A stretch of DNA of 64,000 bases from VYFG01 sp965203365 (GTDB lineage: Bacteria; Pseudomonadota; Gammaproteobacteria; Arenicellales; Poriferihabitantaceae). The DNA is taken from the NCBI GenBank assembly GCA_965203365.1, contig OZ241878.1, forward strand, positions 3,286,001-3,350,000, in the 5' to 3' direction. The notes under the pieces are model-generated. The model saw only the letters and a program-made list of their open reading frames with translations, was not told the origin of the DNA and ran no database searches. The translations under genes were made by a program, and so were the position numbers. This document shows positions 51,476 to 59,622 of the stretch, piece by piece; the stretch's first letter is position 1, and each line of letters opens with the position of its first letter.

Positions 51476-52260
51476 CGCTTTTCTCGCCAAGGCATCATGC
51501 GACGTTCAATCCATTCGACGACTATGGATGAAAGATATCCCGCCAGCCCAATACTGATCATGCCGATCAACACCACTTGGGGTGTAGAGCTCACATAACC
51601 CTCCCAAGTCATCCGTCCCAGTCCGCTGTCGCTAGCAATCATTTCCGCTGCGATGACGACATTCCAGGTGATGGCGATTCCCAGCGTCATGCCAACAGCG
51701 ATGGAGGGGATCACCGAGGGCAGCATGATTCGCCGGAAAATTTCCATCTGGTGAGCTCCTAGGGACTGGGCCAGCCACAGATGTTCATTCCGGATGCTGC
51801 GAACTCCATCGTAGACGTTGATTACGATGACAAAAAAGGCACCAATGAAGGTAATGAAAATGATGCTGGACTCGTTGGTCGGCCAAAAAAGGATCGACAC
51901 GGGAACCCAGGCCAAGGGAGGAATCGGGCGCATCAACTCAAAGACCGGGAAAAACAGTTCCCGAAAATTTCGATGGGTACCGAACACCAAGCCCAATGGA
52001 ATGCCCAGCACTTGGGCGATGAGAAAGCCCGCCAGTACCCGCTCGAAGCTCACTACCCATGACTGCCAGTAGTCGTGGTTGGCAAGGTAGTCTGTGACAA
52101 AGGTTTCCAGGGTTTGCAGTGGGGTTGGCAGCTCACGAATGCCAGACACACCCAGGGTCACCGAAAAGTGCCAGAGGACGAAAAAGCCGATCACGGCAAT
52201 GGCGCCGCGCCAACGGAACCGGCCGATTGTCAATCGATAGGGGCGTCCTCGCGATCTCAT
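51472..52260 (-). CDS. ABC transporter permease (NitT/TauT type, second copy)
   Basis: A 262-aa inner-membrane protein with about six transmembrane segments and the EAA-like loop (SLGAHQMEIFRRIMLPSVIPSIAVGMTLGIAITWN). It is flanked on both sides by 4-base ATGA overlaps with the two ATPase genes, a tightly coupled arrangement. Confidence 0.9.
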   Translation of the reverse strand: MRSRGRPYRLTIGRFRWRGAIAVIGFFVLWHFSVTLGVSGIRELPTPLQTLETFVTDYLANHDYWQSWVVSFERVLAGFLIAQVLGIPLGLVFGTHRNFRELFFPVFELMRPIPPLAWVPVSILFWPTNESSIIFITFIGAFFVIVINVYDGVRSIRNEHLWLAQSLGAHQMEIFRRIMLPSVIPSIAVGMTLGIAITWNVVIAAEMIASDSGLGRMTWEGYVSSTPQVVLIGMISIGLAGYLSSIVVEWIERRMMPWREKR

Positions 52261-53141
52261 GCCAATTCCCGCTCCCCGCGCTCAAACGCCTTCCGGGCTT
52301 CTTCGTGCACCGCATCGACAGCTTGCTCCTTGAGTGTCCGGAAGCGCTCGCTGGTGAGGGTATATCGGTTCCGGGGTCTTGGCAGGTCAATGTTCAGGCG
52401 GAGTTTGATCGTGCCCGGTCGAGTGGTCATGACGACTACGGTATCTGCCAGGAAGATGGCTTCGTCCAGGTCGTGGGTGATGAAGAGAACCGTCTTGTGA
52501 AACGTGTCAAAGATATCCAACAGGTGCTGGTGCATGGTGGTTTTGGACACGGTGTCCATGGCCCGGAAGGGTTCGTCCAGAAGCAGGATGCGGGGGTTGT
52601 TGATCAGTGCCCGCAGAATCTCCACCCGGCGCTGCATCCCGGATGACAACTGCCCCGGATAGACTTGTGCGATTCGGTCCAATCCGCCGGTCCGTGCCAG
52701 TAGGTTCATGCTCATCTCATGGGCCTGCGATTCGGGCATCTGTCTTTGAACCACCAGTCCGTAAGCCACATTCTGCAGAACCGTCTTCCAGGGAAAGAGT
52801 GCGCCGTTCTGGAAGACGACTACTCGGTCCGGGCCGGGCTTGGGGATGCCTTCCACTGTGGCGAGAGCCTCCTTGTCCAACAGCACCTTGCCGTCCGTCA
52901 GAGTGTCGAATCCAGCCAGAATATTCAGCAGGGTGCTCTTGCCACACCCCGAGGGTCCCACGACTGCGATGAAATCCCCGGCGGGAATATCGAGGGAACA
53001 GTTCTTCAAGGCCTCCACTCGGGCCCCTTGTGGGTCATAGATCTTGCCCACCCCATGCACTTCCAGATGGCCGAGTGCCTGTGGAGGTGGCGGATATAGA
53101 TCCTGGGCGACCGGAGGAGGGCTGGATGGCAGGTCGATCAT
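52257..53141 (-). CDS. ABC transporter ATP-binding protein (NitT/TauT type, first copy)
   Basis: A 294-aa ATPase: Walker A GPSGCGKST, LSSGMQRRVEILRAL signature and LLLDEPFRAMD Walker B, with H-loop FITHDLDEA. It starts 10 bases after the first permease gene and overlaps the second permease. The ~20 residues before the ABC core are proline-rich and variable. Confidence 0.92.
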   Translation of the reverse strand: MIDLPSSPPPVAQDLYPPPPQALGHLEVHGVGKIYDPQGARVEALKNCSLDIPAGDFIAVVGPSGCGKSTLLNILAGFDTLTDGKVLLDKEALATVEGIPKPGPDRVVVFQNGALFPWKTVLQNVAYGLVVQRQMPESQAHEMSMNLLARTGGLDRIAQVYPGQLSSGMQRRVEILRALINNPRILLLDEPFRAMDTVSKTTMHQHLLDIFDTFHKTVLFITHDLDEAIFLADTVVVMTTRPGTIKLRLNIDLPRPRNRYTLTSERFRTLKEQAVDAVHEEARKAFERGERELA

Positions 53142-53151
53142 GATGGCGGTA

Positions 53152-54072
53152 TCAGGGCGTTTCGAGTCCGATAGCCTGGGCGCGCCACCGCATCATGCGG
53201 TTGCCTGCGACCCGAATCAGGGCACTGCTCAGGTAACCGACGATGCCCAGGGTGATCATCATGATCACGATGGTGGGATACTGGACCAGATTGTAGGACT
53301 CCAGGATCATGAAGCCGAGGCCGTATTGGGCGGCAATCATCTCCCCGGCCACCAGCGAGAACCAGGCCGCGCCCATGGCGATTTGCAAGCCAGTGAAAAT
53401 CGACGGCAAGGCCCCGGGTATGACCACGTCCCGGAGAATGTCCTGAGCCCTCGCTCCGAAGCATTGTGCGGCTCGGAAGTAATCCTGATCGATGGAACGC
53501 ACACCCAGCAGGGTATTCATGGTGGTGGCGAAGAAAGCGACCAGGAACGTGACGAAAATCACGGCGGGTTCGTTGCCGGGAAAAATCAAGATGGCCACCG
53601 GAACCCAGGCAAGGGGTGGAATCGGGCGCAGCAGGCCCAGAAGGGCCGAGGCATACTCATGGACCTTGATACGCCAGCCCATGAGGATGCCAAGGGGCAC
53701 CCCCAATACGACTGCCAGCAGAAAGGCAGTGGTGGCACGATAGGCGCTGTACCCGATATGCAGGTAATAATCCCAGGTAAACAGGGAAAGACCATAGTCT
53801 GGATCTGGATTGAACCATTCGACCACCACGGTGACCGGGTCTGGCAGCCGCTGGAAGGAGGGGATGGGCAACCATTGAACACAAAGGTACCAGGCCAAGA
53901 CCATCAATAGGTAGCCAACCCACATGTTGAGGTGCTTTCTGGCTTCAAGCATGTACTGTTCGATCAATGAGATGCTGGACTTTCCTGAGGTGGGAAGCGG
54001 CCATGTGTCGAGGATTCCTACATCACAAGCATAACGAATCTGATCCCAGCGTACAAACGGCTTCGTCCGCAA
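53152..54072 (-). CDS. ABC transporter permease (NitT/TauT type, first copy)
   Basis: Up to 306 aa; an ATG at 53952 (MLEARKHLN) is a possible alternative start. Several transmembrane helices and the EAA loop (CFGARAQDILRDVVIPGALPSIFTGLQIAMG) are clear. First gene of the five-gene transport operon. The family moves nitrate, taurine, alkanesulfonates, thiamine precursors or related small molecules. Confidence 0.9.
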   Translation of the reverse strand: MRTKPFVRWDQIRYACDVGILDTWPLPTSGKSSISLIEQYMLEARKHLNMWVGYLLMVLAWYLCVQWLPIPSFQRLPDPVTVVVEWFNPDPDYGLSLFTWDYYLHIGYSAYRATTAFLLAVVLGVPLGILMGWRIKVHEYASALLGLLRPIPPLAWVPVAILIFPGNEPAVIFVTFLVAFFATTMNTLLGVRSIDQDYFRAAQCFGARAQDILRDVVIPGALPSIFTGLQIAMGAAWFSLVAGEMIAAQYGLGFMILESYNLVQYPTIVIMMITLGIVGYLSSALIRVAGNRMMRWRAQAIGLETP

Positions 54073-54233
54073 GACATCTCGGTGGTTCGCCTTTTTCCGG
54101 GAACACGAGTACGGCTCTCAGTGAGTGGGGGTCGTGACGCCTTCGGCTGTCGCCATGTCGCCGGGGTGCAAGCCGCTGGGGACAATTTCGCTTACCATAT
54201 CGACTGAGCATTCCTCCCCAGACAGGCAGAAAC

Positions 54234-55073
54234 ATGGCCAGCCGCATTATTGCATCCATTGAAATTTCTCCGAGACAGGCATTGGATAGTGCGGACTTGC
54301 CCGGTCTGTTCCCAGCGCAGACCCGGGTGTATATCACGGATGTCGGGACCGACAGCGCGGAGACCATCACTGTGGGTGCCCGACGACTACGGGAGTTGGG
54401 CTACCAAGCCGTGCCCCATTTCGCGTCCCGGCGCCTGAGCACCCGCAAGGTGCTGGAAAACCGGATTGCGATGCTGACGTCCGAAGCGGGGGTGGACGAT
54501 GTGCTGGTCATTGGCGGCGGGCTGGATGCCCCGGCCGGTGAATTCGGATCTTCGCTGGAGGTGCTGGAGACGGGTCTGTTTGACCGTTATGGCATCCGCC
54601 GCATTGGCATCGCCGGACATCCCGAAGGATCGCCCGACTTCTCGCACAGTGTGGCGGAAGAGGCACTGTATCTCAAGCAATCGTTCGGCGAACGGACCGG
54701 GGCCGAGATGCGAATCGTGACCCAGTTTGGTTTCGATGCCGAACGATTCATCCGTTGGGCGGAAGGACTGTCCACCATGGATGTGTCCCTGCCCGTTCAC
54801 TTGGGGGTGGCCGGCCCGGCGAAACTGACCACCCTGATCAAGTTTGCCGCTATGTGCGGAGTGGGCAATTCGGTTTCCTTCCTGAAAAAGCGGTCCGGAA
54901 CGCTCACCACCCTGATGACCGGCTTCGATCCCGATGACATCGTGGGTCCCATCGAACGACATTGTCAGGCACATCCAGATGGAGTCATTCGGCAGATTCA
55001 TGTCTTTCCTTTTGGGGGGATCAAAAAATCCGCTGAATGGCTGCATCGACGGGGCAGTTGGACGGGATCCTGA
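54234..55073 (+). CDS. methylenetetrahydrofolate reductase-like (MetF family) protein
   Basis: A 279-aa TIM-barrel protein of the MetF family. Recognisable are YQAVPHFASRRLS, DVLVIGGGLDAPAGEFGSSLEVLE, IGIAGHPEGSPDFS, MRIVTQFGFDAERFIRW and LPVHLGVAGPAKLTTLIKFA. The usual N-terminal Glu of MetF appears as ASIEISP. It is close in size to the short MetF-like proteins found in one-carbon/demethylation clusters. It would fit the folate-linked oxidation encoded at 25-30 kb. It is the first gene of a co-directional set running to 58.6 kb. Confidence 0.82.
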   Translation: MASRIIASIEISPRQALDSADLPGLFPAQTRVYITDVGTDSAETITVGARRLRELGYQAVPHFASRRLSTRKVLENRIAMLTSEAGVDDVLVIGGGLDAPAGEFGSSLEVLETGLFDRYGIRRIGIAGHPEGSPDFSHSVAEEALYLKQSFGERTGAEMRIVTQFGFDAERFIRWAEGLSTMDVSLPVHLGVAGPAKLTTLIKFAAMCGVGNSVSFLKKRSGTLTTLMTGFDPDDIVGPIERHCQAHPDGVIRQIHVFPFGGIKKSAEWLHRRGSWTGS

Positions 55074-55253
55074 TCACCCCCGGCTGACTTTGGATGTCCA
55101 TGGGCCGGACGCCTGATCCACTCGGGCGTCGCGGGTTGGGTCGCTGTCGACTGGAGAAGCGATTGAGACGACTCACCCTGTGGATGAGGACGAACATCGA
55201 CTGGACGAGCTGTGGAGGTTGTATCTCTTGTCCGGGAGGCGCATATTGACTGC

Positions 55254-56489
55254 ATGCATCGTATCGCCCTCTCTGATGTGACGACTGAACAGGCCATCGC
55301 CATTTGGCGAGCCGGTGTCGCGGCGGTGGGTGGCAAAACGGTGGTGCGCAACGCTCTTCGAAAGAGGTCGGGTCCTCCGGCCGACGCGGTGCTGGCGGTC
55401 GGCAAGGCGGCCTCCTCCATGTTGCTTGGGGCCTTACCGTTTCTCGCGCCGAGTGTTCGGGGACTGCTGGTGACTAAGTACGGTCATGTCGACCCGGCTT
55501 TGCGCCACGAACACACCATCAAGAGCATGGAGTCCGGCCATCCGGTCCCCGATGAGAACAGTCTGATGGCGGGTCACGCGGCGCTTCGTTTCATCGCGTC
55601 CTGTCCCCCGGATTGCCGGTTGCTGGTCCTGGTTTCCGGTGGGGCCTCCGCCCTGATGGAGGTGCCTGTTCCTGACATGGATCTGACCCGGCTTCAACAA
55701 ATCAGTCAGACCCTGTTGTCGGATGGATATGCCATTGATCAGATCAACCAGGTTCGTATGCGTCTTTCTCGCGTTAAGGGAGGCCGGTTGCTTCGACGAT
55801 TCCAAGGCCAGTCCATTCAGGTGTTGGGGCTCTCGGACATCCCGGGGGATCAGGCGGAACTGATTGGTTCCGGGGTTGGTGCCGTGACGCCGCCAAAGGT
55901 GACTGCATTCGCCGTTCCGCCTGGGATACAGGCACAGATGCCGTCTGTACCGGACGACTTGGATCGGGTTCCGGAGAAGCTTTCCTTTCAATTCCAGAGT
56001 CAGTTGGTCGGTTCCAATGCATTGGCCCGGACAGCTGCGGCCCAGGCCGCGGAAGACATGGGTCTGACCGTGGTGGAATCCGGTGATTACCTGAACGACA
56101 ATATCGAAAAGCTGGCTCCTGTGCTGGCTCAGCGCCTGGACCGGGGTGGGCCAGGGGTGTACCTGTGGGGCGGCGAACCGACGGTCCATCTGCCAGAAAA
56201 ACCGGGTATTGGCGGCAGAAACCAGAGTCTGGCCCTGGCCTTGACCCTGACTCTGGTCGAAGACCTTGCGGTCTGTGGCGTGGTGGCGGGTACCGATGGC
56301 ACGGATGGTCCCACTCAGGCAGCCGGCGGGTTGGTCGGGCCAGCGGTGGATTGTGGCGCCGGCTGGAAATCCCTGCGGGCGGCGGATGCCGGTTCATGGC
56401 TGGAGCGACATGGCCGGCGATTCGTCACCGGAACGACGGGCACCAATGTCATGGATCTGGCGGTGCTGGTGCGAAAAGAGAGGGGCTAA
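55254..56489 (+). CDS. glycerate 2-kinase (MOFRL family)
   Basis: A 411-aa type II glycerate kinase, phosphorylating glycerate to 2-phosphoglycerate. The N-terminal DUF4147 part has AVGKAASSML, ESGHPVPDENSLMAG and LVLVSGGASALMEVP; the C-terminal MOFRL part has YLWGGEPTVHLPEKPGIGGRNQSLALAL and VVAGTDGTDGPTQAAGGLVG. ATG 55254 is preferred, with GGGAGG upstream; the frame continues earlier. It overlaps the next gene by TAATG. Useful where glyoxylate, glycine or serine is assimilated. Confidence 0.92.
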   Translation: MHRIALSDVTTEQAIAIWRAGVAAVGGKTVVRNALRKRSGPPADAVLAVGKAASSMLLGALPFLAPSVRGLLVTKYGHVDPALRHEHTIKSMESGHPVPDENSLMAGHAALRFIASCPPDCRLLVLVSGGASALMEVPVPDMDLTRLQQISQTLLSDGYAIDQINQVRMRLSRVKGGRLLRRFQGQSIQVLGLSDIPGDQAELIGSGVGAVTPPKVTAFAVPPGIQAQMPSVPDDLDRVPEKLSFQFQSQLVGSNALARTAAAQAAEDMGLTVVESGDYLNDNIEKLAPVLAQRLDRGGPGVYLWGGEPTVHLPEKPGIGGRNQSLALALTLTLVEDLAVCGVVAGTDGTDGPTQAAGGLVGPAVDCGAGWKSLRAADAGSWLERHGRRFVTGTTGTNVMDLAVLVRKERG

Positions 56490-57553
56490 TGCGTAGTTCT
56501 CGAGTCGTTCACACGGTCAGTTGCCATGCTGAAGGCGAGGTGGGCGACGTGATTGTGGGCGGTGTGCCGCCACCGCCTGGTGATACGCTATGGGAGCAGT
56601 CCCGGTTTCTTCACCGGGACCAGTCGCTGCGGCGATTTGTGCTGAATGAGCCCCGGGGTGGCGTGTTTCGTCATGTCAATTTGCTGGTGCCGCCGATGCA
56701 TCCGGAAGCGGATGCGGCCTGGATTACCCTGGAGCCGGAGGATACGCCGCCCATGTCGGGCTCCAACGCGATGTGTGTGGCCACCGTGCTGGTAGAAACG
56801 GGCCTCATACCGATGCAGGAACCGGTCACGGACATTCGACTGGAAGCCCCGGGCGGACTTGTCCGGGCCGAGGTCCATTGCCATCGGGGGGCGGTGCAAC
56901 GGGTCTCCATCGTGAATGTGCCTTCCTTCGTGGACCGGCTGGACCAGTGGCTGGATGTCTCCGACGATGGCCAGGTGCGGGTGGATGTCGCGTATGGCGG
57001 CGACAGTTTCGTGCTAGTGGATGCTGGACAATTCGCCTTGTCCCTGGTTCCGGAGGCCGCCTCGGAGATTGCCCAGTTGGGCACAAGGATTCTGGCGGCG
57101 GCCAACGAGCAGATCGGATTCCGGCACCCGCACAATGATGCTTGGCACCACATTTCCTTCTGCCAATTTACCGGTCCTCTGACGCCCATCGACAACGGCT
57201 ACCAAGGCCGTAACACCGTGGTGGTTCGACCGGGTCGGTTGGATCGATCCCCGACGGGCACCGGCTGCTCGGCCCGGCTGGCGGTACTCCATGCCCGCCA
57301 CAAGCTCCGTCCCGGTCAGGACTACATCGCCCATTCGATCCTTGATTCCACCTTCTACTGTCGCATTGTCGGCGTGACCGAACTCGCCGACAAGGTGGCC
57401 ATCATCCCATCCATCACCGGACGCGCCTGGATCACCGGGTTCCATCAGCATTTGCTGGATCCCGGCGATCCCTGGCCGGAAGGCTATCGGCTGAGTGATA
57501 CCTGGCCGGGCCACGGCGGCTCTCGAACTCCCACTGGAATTCTGCGACCATGA
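56489..57553 (+). CDS. proline racemase-family protein with Ser/Thr catalytic pair
   Basis: A 354-aa protein of the proline racemase/hydroxyproline epimerase family (SCHAEGEVGDVIVGG, PRGGVFRHVNLLVPP, YGGDSFVLVDAGQF, FCQFTGP). The first catalytic position reads MSGSN (Ser for Cys) and the second DRSPTGTG (Thr for Cys). Cys/Cys enzymes racemise or epimerise, and Cys/Thr forms are trans-3-hydroxy-L-proline dehydratases; Ser/Thr is unusual. The ATG at 56489 overlaps the glycerate kinase stop; a longer open frame lies inside that gene. A dehydratase activity is the most likely. Confidence 0.85.
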   Translation: MRSSRVVHTVSCHAEGEVGDVIVGGVPPPPGDTLWEQSRFLHRDQSLRRFVLNEPRGGVFRHVNLLVPPMHPEADAAWITLEPEDTPPMSGSNAMCVATVLVETGLIPMQEPVTDIRLEAPGGLVRAEVHCHRGAVQRVSIVNVPSFVDRLDQWLDVSDDGQVRVDVAYGGDSFVLVDAGQFALSLVPEAASEIAQLGTRILAAANEQIGFRHPHNDAWHHISFCQFTGPLTPIDNGYQGRNTVVVRPGRLDRSPTGTGCSARLAVLHARHKLRPGQDYIAHSILDSTFYCRIVGVTELADKVAIIPSITGRAWITGFHQHLLDPGDPWPEGYRLSDTWPGHGGSRTPTGILRP

Positions 57554-58560
57554 AGTACGACAACATACTGCAAACCATCGGTCATTCGCCCACGGTCCGA
57601 TTACAGCGACTCGGGGCGGACAGCGGCTCGGAACTCTGGGTCAAGCTGGAGCGGACCAACCCCGGCGGGTCGGTCAAGGACCGACCCGCCTTGCGGATGA
57701 TCGAAGATGCGGAACGCGACGGGCGGTTGCAACCCGGCGACACCATCATCGAACCGACATCGGGCAACACCGGCATCGGCCTCGCCATGGTGGCGGCGGT
57801 GAAAGGCTATCGTTCGGTGTTTGTCATGTCGGAAGATATGAGCCAGGAAAGGGTGAAGATACTGCAAGCCTATGGCGGGGAAGTCATCCTGACGCCCGCG
57901 GAGAAAGGGACCGTCGGAGCCATTGAGGAAGCCCGTCGGCTTGAGCAGACTTACGGTTATTTTTTTGTGGGCCAACACTTCAACCCCTCGAATCCGGCAT
58001 CTCACCAGACAACGGCCGCGGAAATCCTGGCGGATTTTGGCGGTGGCTTGGATGTGGTGGTGTGCACCACCGGTACCGGGGGGACCATCAGTGGACTGAG
58101 TCGCTATCTGCGGAAAAAATGGCCGAACATTGAGGTGGTGGCGACCGAGCCTTCGGACTCTCCTATTCTGAGCCAGGGGATTGCCCGCAAGCACAAGATC
58201 ATGGGGACTGCACCCGGGTTTCGGCCGGAGACCCTGGATATGTCCGCTTTTGATCGGATCTTGCCGATTCGCTGGGAATCCGCCTATCAGTGTGCGAGAG
58301 AGTTGGCGACCCGGGAAGGAATCCTCAGTGGCATCTCGTGTGGGGCCGCCGTGGCCGGGATGCTGCAACTGACCGAGGAGGCAGCCTACCATGACAAAGT
58401 GATCCTAGGCATCCTGCCAGACTCTGGAGAACGCTACCTGAGTACCGACCTGTGGCCAGCGTCATCACCGCCCCCTTGGCCGCCTGGATCCCCGGCGATG
58501 AGGACATGGCCAGCCCGCATTGGGCGGGCATCTAGGGGGTTACAGGGTGTTGACCGGTGA
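57550..58560 (+). CDS. cysteine synthase
   Basis: A 336-aa PLP enzyme making cysteine from O-acetylserine and sulfide. Lys43 in GGSVKDRPAL binds PLP; EPTSGNTGIGLA and TTGTGGTISGLSRYL cradle the cofactor and substrate. The match to CysK/CysM ends at GERYLSTDLW; the last ~27 residues (PASSPPPWPPGSPAMRTWP...) are unlike the family and may reflect a late frame change. The ATG overlaps the preceding gene by 4 bases. Confidence 0.9.
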   Translation: MKYDNILQTIGHSPTVRLQRLGADSGSELWVKLERTNPGGSVKDRPALRMIEDAERDGRLQPGDTIIEPTSGNTGIGLAMVAAVKGYRSVFVMSEDMSQERVKILQAYGGEVILTPAEKGTVGAIEEARRLEQTYGYFFVGQHFNPSNPASHQTTAAEILADFGGGLDVVVCTTGTGGTISGLSRYLRKKWPNIEVVATEPSDSPILSQGIARKHKIMGTAPGFRPETLDMSAFDRILPIRWESAYQCARELATREGILSGISCGAAVAGMLQLTEEAAYHDKVILGILPDSGERYLSTDLWPASSPPPWPPGSPAMRTWPARIGRASRGLQGVDR

Positions 58561-58590
58561 CTCGCACCACAATTCGGACGATGGCGGATT

Positions 58591-59622
58591 CTAGCGACCA
58601 CGGGATACTGAGTATCGCGCCAGGTTCTCCAGGGCCCGACGGCAGTCCGAATCCGCCAGCGGGTCCAAGGCCTGGATGGCCAGCCGGATCTGTTCATCTG
58701 CCTGCGCTTGGGTATATTCAATGGCACCGGTTTGCCGGACCACCTCCAGAATTTCTTCCAGGCGGTCCCGACGCCCCCCCCAAATGGCTTGACGTACCAG
58801 ATCCACTTGGGTGTCGTTGCCCATCCGGATGGCATGAATCAACGGCAAGGTCGGCTTGCCTTCCGCTAGGTCGTCACCAGCCTCCTTGCCCATATTCTGG
58901 CGGGTTTTCACGTAATCCATGATGTCATCGATCAGCTGAAATGCCGTTCCGAGTCGCAACCCATATTCCGCCAAGGCATCACAATGGGTTGGGTTCTGCC
59001 CGCTGATGACCCCGCCCAGTCGCGCGGCGGCTTCAAACAAGCAGGCGGACTTGCGTCGGATGGTGTCGAAATAGGTTGTCTCCGAGGTATCCGGCTCATG
59101 GGCATTCAGCAGTTGAAGCACTTCTCCTTCGGCGATGGCGTTGGTGGTTTTGGCCAGAATCCGCATCACTTCCATGTCGTCGGTCTCCACCATCATCTCA
59201 AAGGCCCGGGAGTAGAGAAAATCGCCTACCAGGACACTGGCACCGTTACCCCACACCTCATTGGCGGTAGCCTGACCACGCCGCATTGATGATCCATCCA
59301 CGACATCGTCGTGCAATAGAGTGGCGGTATGAATGAATTCGATCACGGCCGCCAAGACAATTTGAGACTCCCCCCGATACGGGCTCGTGCCAGCCGACAG
59401 CAGCAAGATGAGCGGCCTTAGCCGTTTGCCCCCACTGCGAATGATATAGCGACCCAGCGTCCGAATCAGGACAATGTCAGAGTCCAGTCGGCGCTCGATG
59501 AGTTCGTTGACACGTCGCATGTCCTCCCCGACGAGAGTCAGTGCCGAGGTGAGCAAGCCCTCCGAGTCGGTGGTGCACGCATTGCCCGAGGTGGTGAAGA
59601 CCCGGGCACCAGGATGGCTCAT
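58591..59622 (-). CDS. ispB: octaprenyl diphosphate synthase
   Basis: A 343-aa trans-prenyltransferase that makes the side chain of ubiquinone. Both Asp-rich motifs are present: LLHDDVVDGSSMRRG and LIDDIMDYVKT, with GGKRLRPLILLLSAG before them. The ~21 N-terminal residues before LLTSALTLVGEDM are additional and the true start may be internal. Gammaproteobacterial ispB often faces rplU-rpmA divergently, as here at a distance of 1.7 kb. Confidence 0.92.
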   Translation of the reverse strand: MSHPGARVFTTSGNACTTDSEGLLTSALTLVGEDMRRVNELIERRLDSDIVLIRTLGRYIIRSGGKRLRPLILLLSAGTSPYRGESQIVLAAVIEFIHTATLLHDDVVDGSSMRRGQATANEVWGNGASVLVGDFLYSRAFEMMVETDDMEVMRILAKTTNAIAEGEVLQLLNAHEPDTSETTYFDTIRRKSACLFEAAARLGGVISGQNPTHCDALAEYGLRLGTAFQLIDDIMDYVKTRQNMGKEAGDDLAEGKPTLPLIHAIRMGNDTQVDLVRQAIWGGRRDRLEEILEVVRQTGAIEYTQAQADEQIRLAIQALDPLADSDCRRALENLARYSVSRGR

